A stretch of DNA of 64,000 bases from Modestobacter marinus (GTDB taxonomy: Bacteria; Actinomycetota; Actinomycetes; Mycobacteriales; Geodermatophilaceae): NCBI RefSeq assembly GCF_011758655.1, contig NZ_JAAMPA010000001.1, positions 1,612,001 to 1,676,000 of the forward strand, read 5' to 3'. Positions 9,715 through 16,872 of the stretch are shown here, in pieces. How positions within the stretch are numbered: the stretch's first letter is position 1; each line of letters opens with the position of its first letter. The notes below the pieces were generated by a model. It saw nothing but the letters and a program-made list of their open reading frames with translations, did not search any database and was not told where the DNA came from. The position numbers and the translations under genes were made by a program.

Positions 9715-10908
9715 GTGCAGCTGGAGAACGCGTTCACCGTGCCGGTGCCGATCGACGAAGCCTGGCGGGTGCTGCTGGACATCGAGCGCATCGCCCCCTG
9801 CATGCCCGGGGCTGCCCTCGACTCGGTGACCGGGGACGACTTCACCGGCCGGGTGAAGGTGAAGCTCGGGCCGATCAACCTGACCTACCAGGGCAAGGCG
9901 TCGTTCGTGGAGAAGGACGACACAGCCCACCGCGCGGTCATCGACGCCCGCGGCAAGGACCAGCGCGGCAACGGCACCGCGGCGGCGGTCATCACCGCCA
10001 CGCTCGCGGCCGAGGGCGACACCACCCGCGTCGACGTCCTCACCGACCTGAACATCACCGGGCGGCCGGCCCAGTTCGGCCGCGGCGTCATGACCGACGT
10101 CGGCAACAAGCTGCTCGGCCAGTTCGCCGACAAGCTCTCCGCCCAGCTGGCCAGCGGGGACGCGGAGGGCGACGCCTCCCGGGCCGCGGCAGCCGTGGGC
10201 TCGCAGGAGCCCACCGTGGCGGGGACGGCGACCGCCGCTGCCGCCAAGGCCGCCGCGACCACCGCGGGCGTGGTCGAGGAGGCCGCGGCCAGCGTCGAGG
10301 GTGCCGCGGGCGACTCCCCGGCGGCCGACGCCGCCAAGAAGGCCGGTGCCGCGGCGAAGAAGACCGCGGCTGCGGCGGCGGACAAGGCGGCCGACGCCGA
10401 GCAGGCGGCGGCCCCGGTGAAGGCCACTCCCGCCAAGGCGGCACCGGCGAAGAGCACCCCCGCGAAGGCCGCGGTCCCCGACCCGCTGACCCCGCCGGCG
10501 AAGCGCGCCCCCGCGGCCGCCGACAGCGCCCCGTCGGCCACCGACTCGGCTCCGGCCGCGGGTGACGCAGCGCCCTTCTCCGGCACCGGCACGGTCGAGG
10601 ACCAGGCGCCCGACGCCGAGCCCGCCTCGACCACGGCGCCCGACGTGGCCTCGGTGGCCGGCCCTCGCAAGGCGCCGAGCAAGCCGCCGACCGGCACCAC
10701 CGCCCCGCCGAACCGCCCGGCCGGGGGTGGCCCCGCGCGCAGCGCGCCGGGCGCGCCGCAGCGGCCGCTGACGGCGGTCGAGCCGGAGCCGATCGACCTG
10801 CTCGAGGTGGCCGGGGGCGCAGCGCTCATCCGGTACGCCGCCCCGGCGGCCGGGGTCACCGTCCTGGCCCTGCTCCTCGCCCTGCTCCTGCGCCGCCGCC
10901 GCCGCTGA
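9715..10908 (+). CDS. coxG: CoxG-like SRPBCC protein with Ala/Pro/Lys-rich linker and C-terminal membrane anchor
   Basis: A 397-residue protein in three parts. Residues 1-150 form an SRPBCC/CoxG fold (VQLENAFTVPVPIDEAWRVL, CMPGAALDSV, and a closing helix DVGNKLLGQFADKLSAQL). Residues ~155-365 are low-complexity, first Ala/Lys helix-forming (AAKKAGAAAKKTAAAAADK) then Pro/Ser/Thr-rich. Residues ~370-392 are a transmembrane helix ending in five arginines, so the protein is tail-anchored with the domain in the cytoplasm. CoxG proteins of CO oxidisers tether the dehydrogenase to the membrane and are linked to quinone delivery; the same job is inferred here. GTG 9715 follows GGAGGT at 9702-9707. 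An in-frame GTG or ATG upstream lacks such a site. Confidence 0.8.
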   Translation: MQLENAFTVPVPIDEAWRVLLDIERIAPCMPGAALDSVTGDDFTGRVKVKLGPINLTYQGKASFVEKDDTAHRAVIDARGKDQRGNGTAAAVITATLAAEGDTTRVDVLTDLNITGRPAQFGRGVMTDVGNKLLGQFADKLSAQLASGDAEGDASRAAAAVGSQEPTVAGTATAAAAKAAATTAGVVEEAAASVEGAAGDSPAADAAKKAGAAAKKTAAAAADKAADAEQAAAPVKATPAKAAPAKSTPAKAAVPDPLTPPAKRAPAAADSAPSATDSAPAAGDAAPFSGTGTVEDQAPDAEPASTTAPDVASVAGPRKAPSKPPTGTTAPPNRPAGGGPARSAPGAPQRPLTAVEPEPIDLLEVAGGAALIRYAAPAAGVTVLALLLALLLRRRRR

Positions 10909-10914
10909 CCCCGC

Positions 10915-10998
10915 CCAGACGGTGATCAGGTGACCTGATCACCGTCTGGCCTCCCGCACCAGCGTTGGTGCGGGAGGACAGCCGTCGGTGCGGGAGGA
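10915..10998. repeat. Intergenic palindromic repeat, family R1 copy 1
   Basis: Two adjacent hairpins. The first has 16-base perfect arms (10915-10930 with 10934-10949) containing GGTGATCAGG/CCTGATCACC and a TGA loop; the second pairs CCTCCCGCACC (10950-10960) with GGTGCGGGAGG (10967-10977), and GGTGCGGGAGGA recurs once more at about 10988. A second copy of the same two-hairpin unit lies at 34413-34508. It also could act as the terminator between the convergent coxG-like and hydrolase genes. Confidence 0.75.
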
Positions 10999-11013
10999 CG
11001 GCGTCCGCGCAGG

Positions 11014-11634
11014 TCAGCGACGGTGCAGCCACGCCACGGTTGCGCCGGCCACGGCGTCGACGTCCCGCTTCAGCGCGTGGTCGCCCGGGACGGCGCTGAT
11101 CTCTCCCGGGTGACCGGCCAGCGCGGTGACCACCTCGGCGGGACGGCCGAACGCGTCGGTCTCCCCCTGCACCACCAGCAGCGGGACGGCGACTCCGCGC
11201 AGCTCGGGTGCGCGGCTCTTCTCCGGCTTGCCCGGCGGGTGCAGCGGGAAGGCCAGCGCCAGCACCCCGGCGGCGCCCAGCGCGGCCGCCGTCCGGCAGG
11301 CCACCCGGGCCCCGGCGCTCCGCCCGCCCAGCACCAGCGGCCCGGTCAGCAGGCCGTCGGCGCGCAGGGTGCCGAGCACCGCCGTCCAGCCCTCGTCGAG
11401 CCGGGCCGGAGCGGACGCGATCCGCTTGCCGGCCACCACCCACGGCTGGTCGACGCGGAGCACCCGCCAGCCCGCCGCGCAGGCGGCGGCGGTGACGGCC
11501 AGCAGGTCGGCGGAGCCGGACCCGCCCCCGGCGCCGTGCCCCAGCACGAGGGTGCCGCGGACGTCGGCCGCCGGCTCGGCGGGGTGCACGCGGGCCGGGC
11601 CGAGCGGGGTGGGCACCTCCAGCGCGGCTGTCAC
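11014..11634 (-). CDS. KANL3/Tex30-type alpha/beta hydrolase (dienelactone-hydrolase-like)
   Basis: A 206-residue cytoplasmic alpha/beta hydrolase. The oxyanion strand LVLGHGAGGG is followed by the nucleophile elbow LGGRSAGARVA, the acid region VVQGETDAFGRP and the catalytic histidine in VPGDHALKR, a complete Ser-Asp-His set. Size and the GHGAGG motif fit the small KANL3/Tex30 branch rather than large esterases; substrate unknown. GTG 11634 overlaps the stop of the HAD gene upstream (GTGA), making it the last gene of a three-gene leftward operon with dedA and HAD. Confidence 0.75.
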   Translation of the reverse strand: MTAALEVPTPLGPARVHPAEPAADVRGTLVLGHGAGGGSGSADLLAVTAAACAAGWRVLRVDQPWVVAGKRIASAPARLDEGWTAVLGTLRADGLLTGPLVLGGRSAGARVACRTAAALGAAGVLALAFPLHPPGKPEKSRAPELRGVAVPLLVVQGETDAFGRPAEVVTALAGHPGEISAVPGDHALKRDVDAVAGATVAWLHRR

Positions 11635-12311
11635 GCCGGGGGCAGCGCCAGCAGGGCGTCGACGACCTCGACGAGGGAACCGCCCTGCACGTGCGGCGGC
11701 GCGTAGACGTCGGCGAACACCTTCTCCGACCGCCCGGAGGTGAAGCCGGTGGTGAGCCCGGCCCGGCCGGCGCCGAGGACGTCCCAGGAGTGCGCCGCCA
11801 CCATCGCCATCTGCCCGGGCGCCACGCCGCAGACCCCGGCGGCCCAGAGGTAGGCCTCCCGGTTCGGCTTCCACGCCCGGATCGACTCCGAGGTCAGCGT
11901 CTTCTCGACCAGCGCGGCCACCCCGCCGCGGGTCAGCCCGGCCTCGGCCACCCCGGGCGACCCGTGGCTCAGCGTCACCACCCGGACGCCGGCGTCCGTC
12001 AGCCGGCGGAACGCGGGCTCGACGTCGGGGTGCGGGGACATCTCCATGAAGGAGTCGGCCACCCTGGAGCACGCGGCGGCCGGCAGACCGGTCACCTGCG
12101 CGACCGCCGTCTCGAACGCGGCCCGGAAGGGGAACCAGGTGCCGGCCGTCGTGGCGGCGAAACCGGTCAGCAGGGCCCGGGAGAACACCGCGTGCAGCAG
12201 GTCCGCGGAGGCCCCCTGCTCGGCCAGGCCCGCGCCGACGGGGCTGAGGTCGAGCAGCGTCTCGTTGACGTCGAAGGCGACGACGTCCGGTCGGGTGCGG
12301 TCGGCGGTCAT
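11631..12311 (-). CDS. HAD-superfamily hydrolase, haloacid dehalogenase type II-like
   Basis: A 226-residue HAD protein. Motif I is FDVNETLLDL with the nucleophilic Asp near residue 13, motif II is VVTLSHGSPG, motif III lysine lies in RAWKPNREAYLWA, and motif IV is VAAHSWDVLGAGRAG, matching L-2-haloacid dehalogenases that replace a C2 halogen by hydroxyl. Many homologues act on other small phosphates or halides, so the exact substrate is open. It sits between dedA and the alpha/beta hydrolase with ATGA and GTGA overlaps on either side, so all three are expected to be co-expressed. Confidence 0.8.
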   Translation of the reverse strand: MTADRTRPDVVAFDVNETLLDLSPVGAGLAEQGASADLLHAVFSRALLTGFAATTAGTWFPFRAAFETAVAQVTGLPAAACSRVADSFMEMSPHPDVEPAFRRLTDAGVRVVTLSHGSPGVAEAGLTRGGVAALVEKTLTSESIRAWKPNREAYLWAAGVCGVAPGQMAMVAAHSWDVLGAGRAGLTTGFTSGRSEKVFADVYAPPHVQGGSLVEVVDALLALPPA

Positions 12312-12985
12312 GCCTGGTCCTCGTGCTCCAGCGGCAGGTCGCGGCCCGCGTGCGGCGGCCGGCGGTACCGCCCGGTCACCTTCTTGTAGACGAACCAGGC
12401 CACCGCGATGACCACGACCGCCACCACCACGTAGTCCAGGTACTGGAGGTTGGCCTGGACGAAGTCGCCGGCCGCCACTCCCAGGCCGATGAGCAGGCAG
12501 TTCCAGATCAGGCTGCCGGCGGTGGTGAACAGCAGGAACTGCGGCATCGGCATCTTGACCACGCCGGCGGGCACGGAGACGAAGCTGCGCACGATCGGCA
12601 CCATCCGGCCGAAGAAGACCGCGCCGCGGCCGTGCCGGGCGAACCACTCGAACGACCGGTCGACGTCGGCGGTCTCGACCAGGGGCAGCCGGTCGAGGAA
12701 GGCGTGCGACCGGCGCGGGCCGAGCAGCCGGCCGACCCAGTACAGGATCGTCGCGCCGGCCACCGAGCCGGCCGTGGCCCAGAGGATCACCGGGACGATC
12801 GACATCCGGCCGTCGTTGATCAGCACCCCGGCGGCGCTGAGGACCGCCTCGCTGGGGATCGGCGGGATCACCGTCTCGATCAGGATGGTGAGGCCGACGC
12901 CCACCGCTCCCAACCGGTCGATGAGGTCGAGCAGGAAGCCGGTGATGCCGCCTCCGTCGGATGCAGCTGCGGCGAGGACGGACAT
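12308..12985 (-). CDS. DedA-family (SNARE-associated) membrane protein
   Basis: A 225-residue polytopic membrane protein of the DedA/VTT family, now thought to include undecaprenyl-phosphate and phospholipid flippases. The re-entrant signature ETVIPPIPSEAVLSAAG lies near residue 38, the second conserved block FFGRMVPIVRSFVSVPAGVVKMP near residue 130, then two more helices and a charged tail. It is the first gene of the leftward operon and is divergent from the amidohydrolase, with 72 bases between the two ATGs. Start ATG 12985 is the only one consistent with the conserved N-terminus. Confidence 0.88.
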   Translation of the reverse strand: MSVLAAAASDGGGITGFLLDLIDRLGAVGVGLTILIETVIPPIPSEAVLSAAGVLINDGRMSIVPVILWATAGSVAGATILYWVGRLLGPRRSHAFLDRLPLVETADVDRSFEWFARHGRGAVFFGRMVPIVRSFVSVPAGVVKMPMPQFLLFTTAGSLIWNCLLIGLGVAAGDFVQANLQYLDYVVVAVVVIAVAWFVYKKVTGRYRRPPHAGRDLPLEHEDQA

Positions 12986-13057
12986 GGGCCCCACGGTATC
13001 GGCGGTCGCTGTGTGCCGCCCTGCTGCCGGGGTGGGCCGGCCGTAGGGTCTGGGCTC

Positions 13058-14350
13058 ATGGTGCACCGCTTCACCGCTCGCGCCGTCGTGGTCGGGGACC
13101 GCGCCGGCACCGTCGTCCCCGATGCCGTGCTGGACGTCGAGGACGGCCTGATCAGCTGGGTCGGTCCGGCCGCCGAGGCGCCGGCGGCGCCGGACGCCGA
13201 GGTCACCGCACTGCCCGGCGTGCTGGTCCCCGGCATGGTCAACACCCACTCGCACGCGCCGATGGTGCTGTTCCGCGGCCAGGGTGAGGGCCTGCCGCTC
13301 GACCGCTGGCTGCAGGAGGTCATGTGGCCGCGGGAGGCCCGGCTCACCCCCGAGGACGTCGAGGTGGCGATGGCCGCGGCGTCGGCGGAGATGCTGCGGC
13401 ACGGCGTGACCACCAGCGTGGAGATGTACTTCCACCCCGACCGGATGGCCGATGCGGTGCGCCGCACCGGGGCCCGGGGGGTCATCACCCACCCGCTGAT
13501 CGGGCTGCCCGGGTTCGGCACCTTCGACGAGCAGCTGGCGCGTGCCGCCGACTCCGCCGGTACCGGTGACGACCAGGTCGAGTGGGGGATCGGCCCGCAC
13601 GCGGCCTACACCGTGCCGCTGCCGGTGCTCACCCAGGCCGCCGAGGTGGGCCGCGAGCACGGGATGCTGCTGACCATCCACGTCGCCGAGACCGCCACCG
13701 AGGGCGACGAGCTGCTGGCCCAGCACGGGCAGAGCGTGCCCCAGCTGCTCGCCGCGCACGACGTGCTCGGCGGCCGGGTCCTGGCGAACCACTGCGTGCA
13801 CATGGACGACGGCGACCTCGAGCTGTGGCGCGAGTACGACGTCGCGGTGGCGCACTGCCCGGGCAGCAACACCAAGCTGGCCAGCGGCACAGCCCGGCTG
13901 CGGGACATGCTCGACCTGGGCATCCGGGTGGGGATGGGCACCGACGGGCCGGCGTCCAACGACAATCTCGACCTGTTCGAGGACCTCCGGCTGGCCGCCC
14001 AGCTGGCCCGGCTGCGCGAGCGGGACGCCACCGCACTCACCGCCCCGGAGGCGTTCTGGCTGGCCACCGGCGGCGCGGCCGCGGCGATCGGCCGCGAGGA
14101 CCTCGGCCAGCTGACCGTCGGCCGGCGTGCGGACCTGGTGCACGTGGACACCGACGACATCGCGTTCGTGCCGGTCGGCGAGGTCACCGACCTGCTGACC
14201 CACCTGGTCTGGTCGGTGGGCTCCCGGCACGTGCGCGACACCTGGGTCGGTGGCCGGCAGGTCGTGGCGAACGGCGTCTCCACGACGGTCGACGAGGCCG
14301 AGCTGCGCGCCGACGTGCAGACCCGGGCGATGCGCCTCGCCGCCGGCTGA
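13058..14350 (+). CDS. Amidohydrolase, 5-methylthioadenosine/S-adenosylhomocysteine deaminase-like
   Basis: A 430-residue metal-dependent deaminase of the COG0402 (TrzN/MtaD/SsnA) group. The beta-sandwich N-terminus is followed by the metal ligands NTHSHAPMVLFRG, a third histidine in TIHVAE, a fourth in HCVHMDDGD/AHCPGSN, and the aspartate of GMGTDGPASNDNLDLFEDL. The family deaminates adenosine-like or guanine-like rings; the SAH/MTA deaminases share the SNDNLD block, so a purine nucleoside substrate is favoured, though triazine-like substrates cannot be excluded. ATG 13058; no neighbours in the same operon. Confidence 0.8.
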   Translation: MVHRFTARAVVVGDRAGTVVPDAVLDVEDGLISWVGPAAEAPAAPDAEVTALPGVLVPGMVNTHSHAPMVLFRGQGEGLPLDRWLQEVMWPREARLTPEDVEVAMAAASAEMLRHGVTTSVEMYFHPDRMADAVRRTGARGVITHPLIGLPGFGTFDEQLARAADSAGTGDDQVEWGIGPHAAYTVPLPVLTQAAEVGREHGMLLTIHVAETATEGDELLAQHGQSVPQLLAAHDVLGGRVLANHCVHMDDGDLELWREYDVAVAHCPGSNTKLASGTARLRDMLDLGIRVGMGTDGPASNDNLDLFEDLRLAAQLARLRERDATALTAPEAFWLATGGAAAAIGREDLGQLTVGRRADLVHVDTDDIAFVPVGEVTDLLTHLVWSVGSRHVRDTWVGGRQVVANGVSTTVDEAELRADVQTRAMRLAAG

Positions 14351-14385
14351 CCCCCACGGCCGGCGCCGCAGACTGCCCACCGTCC

Positions 14386-14529
14386 GCGCACAGTGCCGGC
14401 CGCAAGGCCGGAACGAGCAGCAAGCGCACAGTGGCGGCACTCTGTCAGCCGCGGGGGCCCGCGTTCGGAGCAGTGTGCGCTCAGTGCCCGGCCCACCGCT
14501 GGGGTGGGCAGCAGGCGCACTGTGCCGGC
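14386..14529. repeat. Intergenic repeat cluster, family R2 copy 1
   Basis: The 215-base gap after the amidohydrolase carries variants of one motif on both strands: GCGCACAGTGCCGGC (14386), GCGCACAGTGGCGGC (14424), TGTGCGCTCAGTGCCCG (14474) and GCGCACTGTGCCGGC (14515). The TGCGCT-AGTGCCCG form recurs at 53460-53505. No coding capacity is supported. The set can fold into several hairpins and may serve as terminator for the convergent genes. Confidence 0.65.
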
Positions 14530-14565
14530 ACGGGGTCAGCCGGGCGGCGCGCGGTGGCGGCGGGA

Positions 14566-15024
14566 TCAGGTGGGCTGCTGGCCCCAGAGGTAGAGGTGGT
14601 CGTCGACCAGCACGGTGACCCAGCCGTCGCACTCCAGCTGGGGAGCGGCGGCGAGGTCGGGCCAGGAGCCGCCGCCGTCCCAGGGGACGCTCGCGGTGGG
14701 CCGCTCGGTGCAGTCGGCGGGCAGCTCGGTGCCCGGGTCGAGGACCAGGTCGGCCCGGACCGACCCGTCGTCCTCACCGGAGGCGTCCCCGGGACGGACG
14801 ACGACCACGTCGCTCCCGCGCACCCAGCCGGGCAGCCAGCCGTCGGGTGCGTCGTCGGCGGCGGCGAAGCTGTCGGTCTCCCGGTGCCCCCACAGCTCGG
14901 CGAGCGCCGCACCGGGGGTGTCGACCCCGTCGGGCATGGTGACCGCCACAGCGGCGGCTCCCGCCCCGGTCACCCCGATCAAAGCCGTGACGGCGCCGAG
15001 GACGACCTTCTTCGTGCTGACCAC
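14566..15024 (-). CDS. Small exported or membrane-anchored hypothetical protein
   Basis: A 152-residue protein of unknown function. The N-terminus has two lysines then a hydrophobic helix (VVLGAVTALIGVTGAGAAAVAV), a signal peptide or anchor, followed by an acidic outer domain with cysteines in PADCTE and LECDGWV, likely paired, and the closing strand VTVLVDDHLYLWG. GTG 15024 is preferred over the GTG at 15051 because a clean GGAGGA ends 6 bases before it; the longer form would have that site inside the gene. Single-gene unit between two repeat clusters' flanks. Confidence 0.65.
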   Translation of the reverse strand: MVSTKKVVLGAVTALIGVTGAGAAAVAVTMPDGVDTPGAALAELWGHRETDSFAAADDAPDGWLPGWVRGSDVVVVRPGDASGEDDGSVRADLVLDPGTELPADCTERPTASVPWDGGGSWPDLAAAPQLECDGWVTVLVDDHLYLWGQQPT

Positions 15025-15228
15025 CGGTGTTCCTCCACTCGTTCGCGCCACCGTTCGATGGCGGTACCAGCGTCGGGCCGGACGCCGTCAGCGGACGTCG
15101 GCCGGCAGGAGGATCTGCGCTGGTCAGCGGGTCATCCCGCGGGCTGAGCGGGCGGGCGGTGGGTCCGTTGTGTGCCAGCTACCGTGGGACCGCGAGGGCG
15201 CCGCCGGTGCGCACGACGGGAGACTGCG

Positions 15229-16641
15229 ATGACGCTGCTCGGACGAGCGCGGGCCGGCTGGCGCAGGTTCGCCACCCGCACCCGCCCGGTGCACCCGGAG
15301 ACGGCGCGGGCGCTGGCCGAGCGCTGGGCGGCGCTCCCGGCGCACGTGCAGACCCCGGCGCAGAGCCTGGGCCGGCACGCGGTCGGCTGCGAGGGCACCC
15401 ACGGTGTCTTCCCGAAGTGCAACCTGACCTGCACGCCCTGCTACCACTCCGCCGACGCCAACAAGGTGCGCATCGACGGGCAGCACACCGTCGACCAGGT
15501 CGAGCAGCAGATGGCCTACCTGGAGCAGCGGCGCGGGCCCTACGCGCACGCCCAGCTGATCGGCGGCGAGGTGAGCCTGCTGCCGCCGGACGACCACGCG
15601 GCGGCGCTGCAGGCGATGCGCGCCCACGGCCGGTCGCCGATGTCGATGACCCACGGGGACTTCGACGCCGACTACCTGCGGGCGCTGGTGACCGGCGACG
15701 ACGGCGGCCTCCGGTTCGACCGGGTGAGCTTCGCCGCCCACTTCGACATGCTGATGCGGGGCCGCCGCGGGGCGGTGAAGCCCCGGTCGGAGGCGGAGCT
15801 GCACCCGTTCCGCGAGCGGTTCGTGCAGATGTTCCGGGAGCTGCGCGCCGAGACCGGCCTGCGGTACTACCTGGCGCACAACATGACGGTCACCCCGGCC
15901 AACCTCGACCAGGTGGCCGAGACGGTGCGCGCGGTGCTGCCGATGGGCTTCTCGATGATGAGCTTCCAGCCCGCCGCGCACGTGGGGGACGACCGCCGGT
16001 GGAAGGAGTCCTACGCCGCGGTCGACGTCGACGCCGTGTGGGCGCAGCTCGAGCGGGCGCTGGGTCACCGGGTGCCGCACGAGGGCATCGAGTTCGGTGA
16101 CCCCCGCTGCAACCGGGTCGCCTTCGGCTTCCTGGTCGCCGGCCGCTGGCACGGGCTGATCGACCCGGACGACGCCCGCGACCGCGCCGCCCGGAACCAG
16201 TTCTTCGCGCACTTCGGCGGGGTCGCCTTCAGCGGCACGCCCCCGCTGCTGCTGGTCGTCAAGGTGCTCCGGGTGCTGCGCCGGCACCCCGCTGACCTGC
16301 CGGTCGCGCTGGGCTGGGTGCTGCGCACGGTCCGCCGCGCCGGTGGGGTCCGGGCGCTGGCCCGCGCCGCCCGGGCCGGTGCGCTCGGGCTGATGACCTT
16401 CGAGGTGCACAGCTTCATGGACGCCGAGCAGGTGGGCCCCGCCTGGGAGCTCATGCAGCGCGGGGAGCAGGCCACCGATCCGCAGCTGCGTGCCACCCAG
16501 GAGCGGCTGGCCGCCTGCACCTACTCGATGGCCCACCCGGAGACCGGCCAGCTGGTGCCGGCCTGCGCTCAGCACTCCGTGCTCGACCTGGCCGAGAACG
16601 CCCAGCTGCGGAAGCTGCTGCCGCTGACGGTGGTGGGCTGA
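15229..16641 (+). CDS. Radical SAM protein of unknown function
   Basis: A 470-residue radical SAM enzyme. The [4Fe-4S] motif C-x3-C-x2-C is Cys64, Cys68 and Cys71 (CNLTCTPCYHSADANKVR), preceded by CEGTHGVFPK. Downstream GGEVSLLPPDDH, SMTHGDFDADY and GFSMMSFQPAAHVG supply the barrel strands that hold SAM. The C-terminal ~130 residues (GWVLRTVRRAGGVRALARAARAGALGLM, then CTYSMAHPETGQLVPACAQHSV) may hold two further metal-binding cysteines. It is monocistronic, so no partner hints at a substrate; YHSAD-type proteins are only loosely annotated. ATG 15229 follows GGGAGA. The stop lies inside a perfect hairpin. Confidence 0.8.
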   Translation: MTLLGRARAGWRRFATRTRPVHPETARALAERWAALPAHVQTPAQSLGRHAVGCEGTHGVFPKCNLTCTPCYHSADANKVRIDGQHTVDQVEQQMAYLEQRRGPYAHAQLIGGEVSLLPPDDHAAALQAMRAHGRSPMSMTHGDFDADYLRALVTGDDGGLRFDRVSFAAHFDMLMRGRRGAVKPRSEAELHPFRERFVQMFRELRAETGLRYYLAHNMTVTPANLDQVAETVRAVLPMGFSMMSFQPAAHVGDDRRWKESYAAVDVDAVWAQLERALGHRVPHEGIEFGDPRCNRVAFGFLVAGRWHGLIDPDDARDRAARNQFFAHFGGVAFSGTPPLLLVVKVLRVLRRHPADLPVALGWVLRTVRRAGGVRALARAARAGALGLMTFEVHSFMDAEQVGPAWELMQRGEQATDPQLRATQERLAACTYSMAHPETGQLVPACAQHSVLDLAENAQLRKLLPLTVVG

Positions 16642-16733
16642 GGAGCCCACCACCGCCACTTCCTGTCCAGTAGTGCTCTGGTGCACCAGTGCAGCCAGAG
16701 CACTACTGCTCTGGACCCTTCGGTGGTGGGCTG
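16628..16733. repeat. Nested inverted repeats after the radical SAM gene (family R4)
   Basis: CGGTGGTGGGCT (16628-16639) pairs perfectly with AGCCCACCACCG (16644-16655) across GAGG, and the gene's TGA lies inside this stem. CAGTAGTGCTCTGG (16668-16681) pairs perfectly with CCAGAGCACTACTG (16695-16708). A third copy CGGTGGTGGGCTG follows at 16721-16733 and could compete for the AGCCCACCACCG strand. The remaining gap to 16872 shows no gene. Confidence 0.7.
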
Positions 16734-16872
16734 TGGAGCCCGGTGCAGCAGGTGCGGAGGCCTCGCCGGCGGACCGGTGCCGGAGCTGCCCGCGCACGGT
16801 GAGGCGCTGAGGAGCCCGGGGCCGCAGCTGCTGGCGGCTGAGGCGCCTCCCGGCAGGCTGGTGCAGGAGCTG

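Noticed and set aside
9885..10859. Ala-rich 324-codon minus-strand frame opposite the CoxG-like gene
   Set aside because: Mirror of the Ala/Pro-rich linker; no conserved domain, and the sense frame has a fitting ribosome-binding site and SRPBCC domain.
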